Position numbers and translations under genes: made by a program. A stretch of 64,000 nt of DNA, from assembly GCF_005239225.2 (NCBI RefSeq), contig NC_133284.1, positions 53,451,416 to 53,515,415 of the forward strand, given 5' to 3'. Below, piece by piece: positions 50,500 through 62,014 of the stretch. The number at the start of each line of letters is the position of its first letter. Within the stretch, counting starts at the first letter, position 1. Source of the stretch: Populus alba. Taxonomy: Eukaryota; Streptophyta; Magnoliopsida; Malpighiales; Salicaceae. Below the pieces are notes generated by a model. The model saw nothing but the letters and a program-made list of their open reading frames with translations, was not told where the DNA came from and did not search any database.

Positions 50500-51640
50500 A
50501 GCTTTCAATATAGTGCTATATAGAAAAAATCAAGTCTTAAAAATTAGAATTAATTTTGGTGATTAAGTCTTAAATATAGCTTTCATTATATATATTTATA
50601 TATTCTTTTCTCTTGTTATATTAAGCCCTCGTAGATGAAATATTCCTGGGCCTATTTTATAATATGCTATATCTGAATCTACATTTTTTTTCATTTTGTG
50701 CTCTTAAGAGCACCATTCGCATTTATTTTCCCCGCACAAAAAATGGCACTTACTAATTCCCTGTTATTAATAATAAAGTTATTAAATCTAATAAAAAAAC
50801 TCAAGTCAATAGTTAACCGGATTAATTTTAATTAATAAAAATCAATTCAAAATATTATATTTTATTTTTTTAAAAAAAATATTTTTTTAATTTTTTTCAA
50901 AACAATTTATATTTCAAATTAACTCATTAAATCATCCAAATCAATTTCTATTTGTTTTAATTTTAAACTAAACTTAAATTAAATTTTATGTCAACAAGTT
51001 TACTCAAGTTTAATAACATTCTTAATACTCATCTATCTTATTATCTATCTACACTTGTTTATCTATAATACTAGAAACTTTAAATTAGCCCCTAATCTAT
51101 TATACAATTCTAAATTTTGCTCTGAGCAATATATTTTAACAAATAAGTTCAGAAGGTTTGAAAAATTTATCAATTGGGTCTTTTCATCAATTTATAATAA
51201 ATTTTTGTATAAAAATTGTCCAAGGAAATAATGTTTTATAGCATAAATATTAAAATAAAATTGATAAAAGGGCTCAATTGGGAAATTTCTGAAAAACTTG
51301 GGACTAATTAATAAAATTTATTTTATTACTTGATTAAAGTAGTGTTGGGGAACAGTTCCCAGGCTCAAATGCCACACGATAAAAAATTGAATTATATTTA
51401 TTGAAAATTATTTTTTAATGCATGTATTTTTATCATTTGTATATGTTGTTATTAAAAATATATTTAAAAAAAATATTATTTTAAAATAAAAAATATTTTA
51501 AGAAATATCAATTCGTACATTGCCACACACCCTACAACTTACAAGTTAATCTAACTTAACTGTTCAGATGTCTTGTTTTACAGTTCTAAAAAACTTAAGT
51601 TAAAAAAGATTGAAGCTTTGGCTTCTTAACAGCCGAGAAT
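50500..51640. other. Intergenic DNA without recognisable gene
   Basis: AT-rich with a MITE-like block at about 51395-51520. Nothing coding seen upstream of the dehydrogenase pseudogene. Confidence 0.4.
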
Positions 51641-51642
51641 TC

Positions 51643-54600
51643 ATGGCCACACCATTGGCTTTCAGATCAATGAGAAGGGTTTTTGCATCTTCTGCTCTTA
51701 AATGGGAATGTAGAGTCTCAATGGTTCAAGGAACTTCTAGATGATTTGGCCTTGAATTTGTAAGCTTTTCTTGTTTTCACTTCAGTTGTTTTTTTGTTTT
51801 ATACAAAGTTCTTGTCTTTTGGTTTCTTGCATTTGCCGAAAATGGTTGGTGTTTTGTTGTGGAGAAAGATTTGGAGAAGAATGTGTAAGCTAGATGATTG
51901 GCATTTGGCTCTTGATGATTGAACTTAGATTACTTGACTAGCGTAATTGAGACCTATCACATTGGTGGCTAATGTTTTTCTTCCCTTGTCTTGTCATAGT
52001 CTTGATGAATTACTAGAGAGCTGCTGGCTTGGTTCTTTTCTTTTATTTTCCATTTTGCATTGAAAGGGTGTTCATTTCCTTGATAATCAACGAAAGGGCT
52101 TTCCCTTTTTTGGTTTTTGTTTACGAAAGATGGATTTTATGGACTAATTCATCCTTGGAGTCATTTAAGGATGCCAAACATTTTCATGTGTCAGTTTTCA
52201 TTGCTTTCTCAGCTGTAGTTAGTTGCATTGTTGTGCTAAAATTCTTAGGAACAATCTGATTAGATTATGGTGCTGTTGTGTGCCAGATTGCTTGTTGGCA
52301 TCCCATTGGATATGAATTTTAGACTCCGTTTAAGAATATAATTGTCCTCAATTTTCTTCCAAGGTAGAAGGACTTTGTAATAAGTTGATTTAGAATCGGT
52401 CTTGATGCCAACTGACTTTTGGGGAAAATAAATGACAAAAACCTATTATTCTTCTGCTTGGGTTAATTGATGTCGTCATTAGATTGTAATTTATCAGTGC
52501 GAGGAATCAGTTGAGTCTGTGAGCAAAAATTGACTTGTGTACTGCCTGATGCAGGTTAAACAACTTCTGGAAATTAAAGAATGACAAAGGGCATGTTATT
52601 GCTACTTGCTGAAATCCTAGTAGGGCAACGGGAATTACTGATTTAAAAAATAAGTTTGCTGAGCGCCTTAACATTTAGCCATTAGACCTCACCATTGAAA
52701 GCACTATAGAGGTTGGTGCTTGTTTCTTGGTTGCTATCTATTGCTCTTTCCTAGACTAAGAAAAATCCACCTTTGCTTTCTCTTATGAGCCCAGTTGTCT
52801 CAGTTTTATGCTTCCTCCCTTTATGAAATTCCTGTGAATGCTCTTGTCTTTCTTAATAGCCAGATTGAAATGTCTTCTGAAGAACCATGTTCTGCTTTCA
52901 TTTTTGGTGTGGCTGTTTGTGGGTTAAGATCAACAATTTATGAATGCTGGAATATCAACCGTATTGAATACCAAAATTAGTCATGTTTTCATAGTTTTTT
53001 CTTTCAATATCCTGAAAAATTGTAGAGGATGTCTCCCTAGGAAGGGACATTGTGAGCATGAAGCAAAATGCAGGAAGAATACCTTGTGACTCTTCCTTAA
53101 TAAGAGGAAAGAATACCTTGTGACTCTTCATTTTAAATCGATCCATGGATAAATGGAAAGCTATAGCACAAAAAGAAAAGAAAAATCACAAGCATTTCCT
53201 ATGCTGTTTATAACTAGTACTAGTAGTAATTAGTATCGAAGAAATAATTATTGCAGACACAGAAATTTCTTAGTAGTGTTAGCCCTGAAGAGATGTCTTC
53301 AAATATAATGTTAGTATTATCAGGCAAAGATGAAGTTGTTGCAATAGGGGTTTCTTTATTGCCCCTTTTGTTTCTTCTTCGAGGTAATGATTCACAACAT
53401 AGCTTAATATCACTGTTTGCCATTTGCAGCACATGTGGCCTCTTCTGATGGCTGGAGGAGACTTGAAAGGGATGTTGCGTGGTTGCCAATTTAAGTGCCA
53501 GGGTTGTCTCAAACGAAGATAATCATCTTGGGGGCTGGCATTCATATCGATCTTCAAAGTCTGCTTTAAATAAGCATATGATTTCATCTCCAAAGTTCCC
53601 TCGACATGATTTTCTTGATTCATGGCTTCATTTTTTTATCAAATTTAACTGTTTGCTGACCATTTCCACCAGCAATGAAACGTTACATTACCGCAAGGTG
53701 TGTCCTTTCAGATCCGAGCATATTTTATGTGGATGTGATGACTTGGCTTGAGCTCCGAACTGTTTGCTAGTATTGCTATTGGGTATGACAAGAAGATTCA
53801 TGATCACTTTAGTGACGGGCATCTATGTTGGCTTGTGTTTATTTTCACCTTGGCAAGGAATATTCTATATGTCAACTTTCAACACTCTTTTGAGTGCAAC
53901 TTGGCAAGGAATCTGTAATGGGTACCATTGCCTAAAATGTGAGACTACTCATGCATATGGGGTACCTCATTTTCTTTGTTTGGACCATCCAATGTACAGG
54001 CTACAGATTGGCGATGCAAAGGACAAGCTCGGTGTCCTGAAGTTTTCTGGCCAAGTCCTTGTGAGGCAGGAAATATCAGTGAAGAAATACTTACTTTGTG
54101 AATCAAATTTCTGTGGTCTTTGAATAAGATTCTAAAAGATTCCCTGCATGACATTTACTTCTGTGAAGGCTTTCTGGATGTCATTTGCTTCATGGTTACA
54201 CTTCTTTCAAAAATTGTGAAACCTTACTGTATGTCACCTCCCTCGTCATGTCCATCCACTTCCTTCGAGTAAACATTTTCCACCTAAAAAATTTCACGCG
54301 CGCGCACACACACAATCAGTACACTTTCCCATCTCCACTTTCCATCGACTAATATGATTCAAGTTTCTGATCTTCTAGCTCACTCACTTAAATCATGTCT
54401 TAGAATGATTTTGATTGGTAGTCCCTTAAGAATATGCAAATACACATGAAGAGGATGACTATGACTGTGGCGTGGAAAAGTGGTATCTTGGTGTGTGTTT
54501 ACACATAACTCTGTTTGGGGTCGTAATCAATCGCTGTTAGCTTTTGTTATTGTTTTATACCAAACTAAAATGACGCACCTTAAAGCCCTCATTATTTGTC

Positions 54601-54886
54601 TTCTCTTGTGATATTATTTGTTTTGTTTGCGACAAAAACCGTGTCGGTAGAGTTTGCATGAAAGAAGGATCCGATAATAGGCATCCTTCTGCACCCTGGC
54701 ACAGTGGGCACATACCTCTCTAAGCCATTTCATAGAAATGTTCCTGAAGGCAAGCTTTTCACCAAAGAGTTTGCATTGCAGAAACTCTTAAGCTTCATTA
54801 ATAATGCAAAAAGGCAAGATAATGGCAAGCTGTTTGCCTGTGATGGCCAGGAAATACCGTGTTATTCGGTTAGTGTAGTGGATTGA
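51643..54886 (+). pseudogene. Short-chain dehydrogenase/reductase (C-factor-like) pseudogene
   Basis: Members are NAD(P)-dependent Rossmann-fold oxidoreductases. Recognised exons: 51643-51759 (MATPLAFRSMRRVFASSALK, then VQGTSR, stop, FGLEF: the glycine-rich cofactor motif is interrupted), 52555-52711 (VKQLLE, a 4-base insertion, KNDKGHVIATC, stop, NPSRATG, later NI, stop, PLDLTIESTIE), 53430 to about 53575 (HMWPLLMAGG with a frame change, then VVANLSARV and GWHSYRSSKSALN, where the catalytic YxxxK is kept), and 54632-54886 (TKTVSVEFA, stop, KKDPIIGILLHPGTV, SKPFHRNVPEGKLFTKEF). The exon carrying the LINASG region is not found. Introns remain, so it arose by DNA duplication. The intact relative is recalled as a mitochondrial- or plastid-type C-factor-like protein; substrate unknown. 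Confidence 0.85.
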
Positions 54887-55719
54887 AGTCATTGTTTTTA
54901 TTACCCCACAATTCTTTCTATTGATTATAAATTGATGACTGAGTGATGCAGTCGGGTGATCCATTTTTTTTTTCCTTTTTTGTTCTCCCTGCTGCAAATA
55001 TGTGAATCCCAATCAAGAACAACATGCTACCCCAAGGAGCAAGGTAGAATCTAAGATTAATTTCTTGGTTTCTTATTTGTAACTTAATCTTTCACTTGTG
55101 AAATGCTAATCATTCGAAGCTTCATTTGGTTTCGAACCAATCAAATTGTTGGCAGGACTGGACATGCCAGCATTCTTGGTGATGATTTGATGCTCCCATA
55201 AGGCCATGCTTATTATACACATGATGTTTGCATAAAGCTCCTTTTGTTATGCGTGTCTATGTCAGTGATAAATGGACAATTTTGGTAGTCAATGGACTTG
55301 GTCTTGAGGGCCTGATAGCTGGATATGAAGAGAGCAGAACAACATTGTGCTTGCAAGAAAACGTGAACACATGAAGCAGAGCAGGTGGCTCAACTCACCT
55401 TGTTTTCTTCATTACCCTGCATATTTTTACTTCGGTTTATCTATATTTCAACAACACTGCAATGCATGTCTTGCCATACGTCAAAATTCGAAGTTTAGCA
55501 CATGACAAGATGATAAGAGGAGGAAGAAATGAAAAACATGAAAACTGGATTTAGAAAGCCAATATAGTATATATATATATAGTAAAAAAACTCAAAAAAT
55601 TCTAACACAAAAACAAACATTTACTAGTTAATTCATGTTGAAAAGATTATCTTCCAAGTTAAATTCAAATTTCAAATAGAGCTATAGCATTGAATATGCC
55701 ATCCCTTTTGCAAATAAGC

Positions 55720-56110
55720 ACGGTGGATACATAACTCTGTAGCTAGGCCATTTCAGAGAACTCAATACAGAAGCTCTTAATCATCATTAATAATGCAAAG
55801 AGCAGAGGCAACGGCAATTTTTTGCTCTTTTTGTCGAAGAGGGTTAGGAATTTCTTTACTGGCATGGAACGTTTAGTACATACGGGATCAAATGAACAAG
55901 ATGGAGTAGCAAAAGAAGTTTGAACATGTTAGAAGAGCTTTATATTTCCTTTTCTCTTCTCCCTTAATATGATGCAAAGTGTGTAAATTAATCCACTTGG
56001 AGAACAACATGCTACACCAAGCAGCAAGACTGGAGTACTGATTAGAACTTGTTTTCTCGTGCTAGGGTTTCTTGGTGCCCTCATAAGGGTAGCTTAGAGT
56101 TGTTATTATA
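55720..56110 (+). pseudogene. Second partial copy of the dehydrogenase 3' end
   Basis: The stretch 55765-55835 encodes QKLLIIINNAKSRGNGN, matching the terminal exon of the pseudogene at 54780-54830 (QKLLSFINNAKRQDNGK). Downstream, AGAACAACATGCTACACCAAG (about 56001) repeats a phrase found at 55016, and a CCTCATAAGG/CCCATAAGG region with TTATTATACA also recurs. The two blocks are about 1 kb apart, so the gene's 3' end and flank were duplicated in tandem. Only a fragment of the exon survives. Confidence 0.65.
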
Positions 56111-56709
56111 CAGATAGTGCCAGTAGCAGAGGAGGGATTTAGAACAGTTGAAAAACATGAAGAGTACCGCATGCATCGCCTTCAACAATTCCTTTCAACT
56201 AGTAGTAAATTTCTATTCTCTATAATACACTGCTCAACTCCACTGTCGGGAATCTAGTAAATGCTGCAAGACCAAAATCAAAGCATAAGCAAATCACTAG
56301 GTGCTTGAGTCATTTTCTAGTTTCTAGTGGGTGCTTAAGCTCTGAAGAGAGTCAATGGGGGGAACCTATAAAGCAACAATGTCCATAAAGTATGAAGTCA
56401 AAGAATAGCACAAAACGAAGTTGCATTGGATGTTTCCTTTGGCTTAAGATCTCACTTTTCAAACAAATCTTCAACTGTTGGAGATGCACACCACTACTGT
56501 CCCAGCTACCATGTGGGATATTAAGGTAGAAAAACAAAATAAAGACTGCTCCCTCTGCCCTGTGAAAAGGCTCTACAAGTTTAGCAAAATGATACAACAC
56601 GAGTACCAGAAAAAAGCTTAGTAGAAATATATATAATACCTCAAGCTAGCAAAAAACAAGTATAATAGTACTTCAAGCAACAGATGTAATGTGTACTTGC
56701 TGATATGTA
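56111..56709. other. Stretch without recognisable gene
   Basis: The minus-strand frame 56352-56600 has no family motif. Composition is moderate and could be old genic flank. Confidence 0.35.
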
Positions 56710-56860
56710 AGGGGAGTCCGGGGGACGCGTTGCCAGTCCCCTAGGACGATGCAGGGGGAGCGTAGCCAGTTCGCCAGGGAGTCCGGGGAATGCGTGGCTA
56801 GTTCGTTTAGGGGGACGCAAAGAGAGCCCAAGGGGATGCGTGACCAGTCCCCTAAGGAGG
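56710..56860. repeat. GC-rich minisatellite
   Basis: About five imperfect copies of GGGGGACGCGTGACCAGTCC-like sequence, alternating with GGGAGTCCGG or CCCCTAAGG joints, lie every 25-35 bases. GC content is far above that of the surrounding DNA and the copies contain several CG dinucleotides. Non-coding in all frames as far as seen. Confidence 0.75.
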
Positions 56861-57459
56861 GTCAGTCTGGTGTATTATTTTTGTTGAGTCATGTAAACAC
56901 CTCGAGTCCAATCCAATGAATTTTGCAGGGGATCTCAAATTTTATCCCTCGTCAGATTTACAGCATTATATTGTCACACTCATGTGCGTATAGACATTGT
57001 ATTGATAGGTGGTCATTGCACTTTTTCAACCATAACAAGCATTCAAAGCTTAATTAAGAATCAGATTCCCATCATCTCACTGTGATGATTTAAATCAAAT
57101 CCATCAACACTTTAGTGTATTATCCATGTAGACATTAATAATCACACTAGTTTTCTTACAAGGGAAAAGCATTTCATATCAGTATAGATGCAGTATATTT
57201 GAGCTGAGGCTTAATTTCTAGTATTGCATGGCTGCAAAGTTATGATACAAAAATGAGGTGAATTCAAGTGCCTTTTATAGGATACAAAGCTGACTTGATG
57301 TAGTCTGATCATTGGTCTTTCGTGGCTGCATAATCTTTCTAAGTCGCACCTGATTACGTTCAACTGTCATCTACGGTGCTTGTTGCTTAGAGCACTACAT
57401 TAATGATTTTTATTTTTCATAGGGATCAGGCCCCAGGATTTTGGCTATTGGTTAGTCAT

Positions 57460-57759
57460 TTGATGTTGCGAGCGGCCAGGAATCTTGCTTAAGAACTGAT
57501 ATTTCACCCTGAAAGAGCCTCCAGCACAGCCTTCAAGCTGGTTCAAGTACTTGCAAATAGGCTTCCTATTGTCAACTGTTTAACAGTTTGAGCAAGCTGC
57601 TGCAGCCAAGTGCAGCAACCAGGAGGTCTGGCAAACACCACACTAGGGCAGCTGCCTCCGCGTTGACGTCCTGCTGTATGGAACTGCTGCCTTGTTAATG
57701 TTAACAAGGCAGAAGAGGAAGGAGAGGAGGAAGAATACAGAGAAGAAGATGTTCTTTAT
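57460..57759 (-). pseudogene. Non-specific lipid-transfer protein pseudogene, copy 1
   Basis: The minus strand reads (start codon ATG changed to ATA at 57757-57759) KNIFFSVFFLLSFLFCLVNI, a signal peptide like that of the neighbouring copy, then AAVPYS with the first conserved Cys replaced by Tyr, shifting frames, and later YQFLSKIPG. Several frame changes and a stop after RRQLP are present. nsLTPs are small secreted proteins with eight Cys in four disulfides that carry lipids in the cell wall. Copy 2 lies 0.6 kb away in the same orientation. Confidence 0.8.
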
Positions 57760-57779
57760 GGTTTTGTAGTGTTCAAAAG

Positions 57780-58370
57780 CAACTTCTAATATTGACAAAT
57801 ATACTAACTCTTGTTCTGTATTGCAAATGCAGCCAGTAGCTTTGGTTGATAGAGAATATCTGCCGGGTGATGGTTTTTGTGGGGAAAGATTTAGTATTTA
57901 CTCTTTAAAAACAGGGTTTTGCCTCCGCTGGTGTCCTGAAAAGGATAGTGAAACTTCCAAAACAATTTCATAAAAGCATATAGGTGGTTAAGGCTAAATT
58001 TCTCGGGATGAGTGATGACTTGATTTATTATGGCCATGCAAGGATGGTTAGTCTGGCCTTTGGTGACATTTCCTGGTTAAAATTTTATCCACAACTTGAT
58101 ATTTCAGATAATGAGAGATTCAAACTGCAGAGAAGCGATGAAATACTAAACTGATCCATTAAAATCAACACCAAATTACATGATTGTTCAGGCCAAAAGA
58201 GTGTCTGACAAGGACCTCATATGGCATTGCCTAAGCTGTGTTATTTAGTATGATGTAATTTAAGAGAATTCCTCAACCAGAAACAGCCTCATGGTCATTT
58301 AGTGGATCCTGCAAAACACAAGGAAAGAAATCCAAATTAACCTCGTTTCCTTGAAGCTTTGAGGCAAGAT
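57780..58370. other. Spacer between the two lipid-transfer protein copies
   Basis: No additional gene seen. The segment probably includes the promoter side of copy 1 and the 3' flank of copy 2. Confidence 0.4.
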
Positions 58371-58379
58371 CAATGGACA

Positions 58380-58753
58380 TCAACACCTTATAATGTAACA
58401 ACAATATCCTTCCGCATCGCAGTTGACGCTTGTAGAGACAGGGAATCCAACTTTGATGTTGCAAGCTCCAGGAATCTTGCTCAAGAACTGGTCTTTCACA
58501 CCCAAAGAGCCTCCGGAAGCTTTCAAGCATTTGCAAATAGCCTTCTTATCATCAACTGTTTTAACAGTTTTGGCCAGATCTTGCAGCCCAGTGCAGCAAT
58601 CAGGACTTGGCTTCGGAGTTTGCCAGTGGCAAAACCCAGACAGGCAGCTGCCTTTGAATTAACAGTACTGCATGGAACAGCTGCCTCGTTTATGTTGGCA
58701 AGGCAGAAGAGGAAGGAAAGTAGGAAAAGCATGGAGAAGAAGAGGTTCTTCAT
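58380..58753 (-). pseudogene. Non-specific lipid-transfer protein, copy 2, with a one-base frameshift
   Basis: The start MKNLFFSMLFLLSFLFCLAN (58753 downward) is a clear signal peptide, followed by AVPCSTVNSKAAACLGFATG. After GK, one A is missing compared with the expected AAAACTCC, and the frame shifts; in the other frame PSPDCCTGLQDLAKTV, KAICKCLKASGGSLGV, KIPGACNIKVGF and NCD follow. All eight cysteines (C, C, CC, CxC, C, C) are thus present across two frames. Type 1 nsLTPs bind fatty acids and are secreted. The single lesion could also be an assembly error, in which case the gene would be intact. The C-terminal tail EGYCCYIIRC is unusual and may be read-through past a lost intron or stop. 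Confidence 0.82.
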
Positions 58754-58832
58754 GGCTATGTCTTCGACTCCTGTCTAACCTTGCTATGTTGAGGCAATGT
58801 AGGTTGGTGAAGATTGCTTGGGGAGGTCATAG

Positions 58833-58839
58833 GTTTATA
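58833..58839 (-). promoter_or_regulatory. TATA box of lipid-transfer protein copy 2
   Basis: TATAAAC on the minus strand lies about 80 bases upstream of the ATG, a normal distance for a short plant leader. It is the best core-promoter motif near this gene. Confidence 0.5.
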
Positions 58840-58859
58840 TTGAGAAGGACTGAAGCATA

Positions 58860-59780
58860 GTTTTGAAACCCAATCCGGTCACTGACCCGGTTAAGTGATT
58901 GGATCACGGGTCAGATGGGTTAACTCGGGTCAACCTAAAAAAATAATAATAACCCACTGGCCCATTTAGTTCATCATGAACATCTTCACCAGCACATGAA
59001 CTACACTCATAATAAAACCCCTTACGAGGAACCAAGGAATTTCCAAAATTAGCATACTTTCCATGTTCAGTTTTTTTACCTTGGCAACTTTTCTAAAATT
59101 TGATTCATTTATTCTGAACATTATTCTGCATAAAATTCTTACACTTCAAATGAAAAACTACAAAAACAGAATAAATATAAAAATGCTGTTTTTTTTTACA
59201 GTTACAGATCAAATTTTATTTTTTTCAGTTTATTATACATTGGGAAACATATTATGATCATTCAATCTACATTTTTTAACCGTAATTATGATAAATCGTT
59301 TAATTGTCCAACCGGGTGGGTTATTACCGGAACTTTCAAGCGGGTTGACCAGTTTAGATGAGTTAAACTTAAGTGATTTTTGTTATCAATTGATTTTTGG
59401 AGTGAAGAAATGATAGTCTTCTTATATATATATATATCATGGGCAATTTGCATATTATTATATGAACTAGAGTGCTTTTAGTTTATATTAACTACATTTT
59501 TAAATGCGGGAGTTGAGTAATGTTATAAATTCATTGATTAGATGAGTCAACTTATTTTATTAATTTATCTAAATCGAATTTCATATTAAAACAAACTTAT
59601 TAATTTTTATATTTTTTAATTTTAAATGATATCATTTTAATTTTTAAAAAAATTAAAAAGTAATCATTTTAAATTAATTCAATCAATTAAATTGACTTGC
59701 TTAACCCATGATCTGGAACTTTAACTTAGATATGGGTTGACCAAGTTTAATGACATTGTATAAATGGATATTTTACAGAC
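58860..59780. repeat. Dispersed GGGTTGACC/ACCCGG repeat
   Basis: Phrases such as CCGGTCACTGACCCGGTTAA, GGGTTAACTCGGGTCAACC (58919-58936), CCAACCGGGTGGGTTATTAC (59308-59328) and ATGGGTTGACCAAG (59731-59744) recur, separated by AT-rich DNA. The same family is seen at 8.9, 49.5 and 50.4 kb. No protein is encoded. Confidence 0.5.
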
Positions 59781-59789
59781 AATTTAGGT

Positions 59790-61000
59790 TTTATTTTAAT
59801 TTTTGTATAAGTTATTTCATGGACAATTTATCTGAATAAAACACTTATTAATGGCAAAAAAAAAATACAATATTAAAAAAAGATAAGAAAACTTCAAAAT
59901 GGGTGTCAGGTTCCAAAACCAAGAGAAACTAATTCCTGTTGGGAGTTTGATGCAGCAAATTCTGAAATTCCTCAGAACCTGTTGAATCCCGAAGACCTGA
60001 ACCTGCTGTGGAGGATATTTGTAGCATAACATACCTTTTGAATCTGAGTCATTATCGAATGTTTTGTATGCTATTGACATTATTTACATATATAGAGTTT
60101 ATTAAATCTGATTTCTCTATATAATTTAGTTGTAATGAGAATATTAACTCTTGCTATATTCAGAGTCGTACTACATCATAAGATTAAAATAAATTATAAA
60201 TATTAATTTTTAATCAATTTAATTTTAAAAGGTAAAATTAAAAAAAATAAAGATATTAAATTAAAAAAGACAAAAATAATCCTACCCTAATCAATAAATA
60301 TTAACATGTTAAACTCGTAACTTAGATTACAAGAACAAGATAATTCTATAACAAATAAAAAAACATATAAAATCTAACTTCTAACCAATTTAATATTAAA
60401 AAATAAAATTAATAAAAATTAATAAAAAAAATAAAAATTACAAAACTCTGTTTCCAACTAATATAATAAAGTCAACTAATTTTATTTTTTTTTAACTCAA
60501 ACTATATAGATACTGATTTTATCTGGAGTCAACCTAACACAAACAAATAATGAGACAAGTTATTCTGATTAGGTTGTTCATAAAGAAACTTCATTTCCTT
60601 GAACAACTTTATTGCTTCCCAGCGGGTGATTCCCATTTTTTTTTTTTTAAAAAAAAAAAAAAAAGCTAGATAGCATAGTGTTCCACATTTATCATATACA
60701 CACAACTTGTCTATTTATAATTGTGATCAATCGTTAACCTCAATATTTTATCAACGTCTTGCAATCGAAAGGAAAACTCATAAAATAAAAGAAGGAAATC
60801 AATTAGCTATTTTCTTGAAAGCAAGAAATTTACAAGAAATTAGGACCACCTAAAACTAAAATGAAGATGGACAATCAGCTCCTATTGCTAACATTACAAG
60901 AAGGAAAGTTGTTAATTAGCAAGTAAATTGAGGATAATTATGCCATATTTTTGTAAAAAACAAGGTAAACAACAACAGACTCTACTTGGACATAAACATA
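59790..61000. other. Intergenic DNA downstream of the bHLH gene
   Basis: AT-rich. A short GC-richer stretch at 59900-60080 (frame 59817-60080, minus) has no family motif. A complementary T/A run at 60637-60664 could form a hairpin. Confidence 0.4.
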
Positions 61001-61013
61001 TTTCTGCTACTAA

Positions 61014-62002
61014 CTATTCAAGAAATTGTTCCCCCAGAAACTCTTGATCGATCTCCTCTACGATATTCAAAGGTTTTGCTTGGATCTCACAATCATTGGC
61101 AATGGTTTGAACAAAATCTCTTGGAACCAAGCACTTTTGCTCTAAGTACAACTTCTCTTGAATTGTTGGAGACGTTACAAGAGTTTGAAGTTCTTGAGTA
61201 TGCATTGCCTCTCTGTTTTCCTGTAACATTTGTTGAATGAACACAGAGGTTATGAAAAGACAGAACATTTTAGCCACCAAAAATTTATGAGGAACACGAA
61301 AGTTTTGATTACCTGAGTAGTCCCCGTGAGTTCAAGAATTCCAATTTGAGCCTGCAAGAACTTGACATACTTGGAAGCAGCTTGGAACATTTCAGCAGTA
61401 TTCATCTTATTTCCACCAGGAATCAGCTTTCCAAGCTGCTGTGTCTTCTCCGTAATCTTCCTTCTCCTCTCACGCGCAGCGATGCTCTGCGAAGACAAGC
61501 TGACTCCTGTGCTCGGTTTCTTTGAATCCATCAGACTCTCAGTCCTCCCAACATTGAAGGTTGTTGGAACCTGAAACTTAGGATCTGGAACTGGGATTTC
61601 TGGCAAGAATTCTGGGGGTCCTGGATTGGCATTCTGCACATATCCTTCAAAGAAACTTGTTGCAAATTTTGTGTTGAAATGGTTTGTGTAGAGTTTTTGG
61701 CGTTTCGGGCATGCGTAGGACTCGAAATCTTCAAGAGGAGAGATTTCGGGGGAGAGAGAGCTTGTGTTATCTGAAGGAGAAGAGAAGAATGGGAGGAGAT
61801 TGGTGTAGCTATCTGAGTAAAACAGCTGATCGTCAACCTCATACAAAGGGTTGATGAAAGAATCTGACAACATCAGGCTGTCATTACAACCAAAGAGCTC
61901 ATGATTTCCTATCTCTACGCTGCCTTGTGGATAGGCGGTTAACTCCGGAAGGCTGTGATGCTGAAGTGATGATCCCAGGTTTGAACAGAAGCTCAGAGCC
62001 AT
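61014..62002 (-). CDS. Atypical bHLH transcription factor (bHLH52/53-like)
   Basis: Two coding exons, 61313-62002 and 61014-61220, join in phase 0 with GT/AG borders to a 298-residue protein; the end reads IVEEIDQEFLGEQFLE. The bHLH domain is at about 172-222: basic region SIAARERRRKI, then a helix and loop TEKTQQLGKLIPGGNKMNTA, and a second helix FQAASKYVKFLQAQIGI. The usual Glu of the basic region (ERxRR) is Ala here, as in the recalled bHLH52/53 group, so classical E-box contact is likely reduced. The N-terminal 170 residues are Ser/Pro-rich with acidic patches. It probably acts in the nucleus, perhaps as a dimer partner. No lesion is seen. Reading through the intron would give a shorter protein ending WWLKCSVFS. 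Confidence 0.9.
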
Positions 62003-62014
62003 GGAGGATAGAAT

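Noticed and set aside
53764..54123. 119-codon plus-strand frame inside the dehydrogenase pseudogene
   Set aside because: It lies in an expected intron, does not align with the enzyme and shows no recognisable domain; it may be inserted DNA, but nothing supports a gene.
58359..58860. Plus-strand frames over the lipid-transfer protein region
   Set aside because: Antisense shadows of the minus-strand nsLTP copy.
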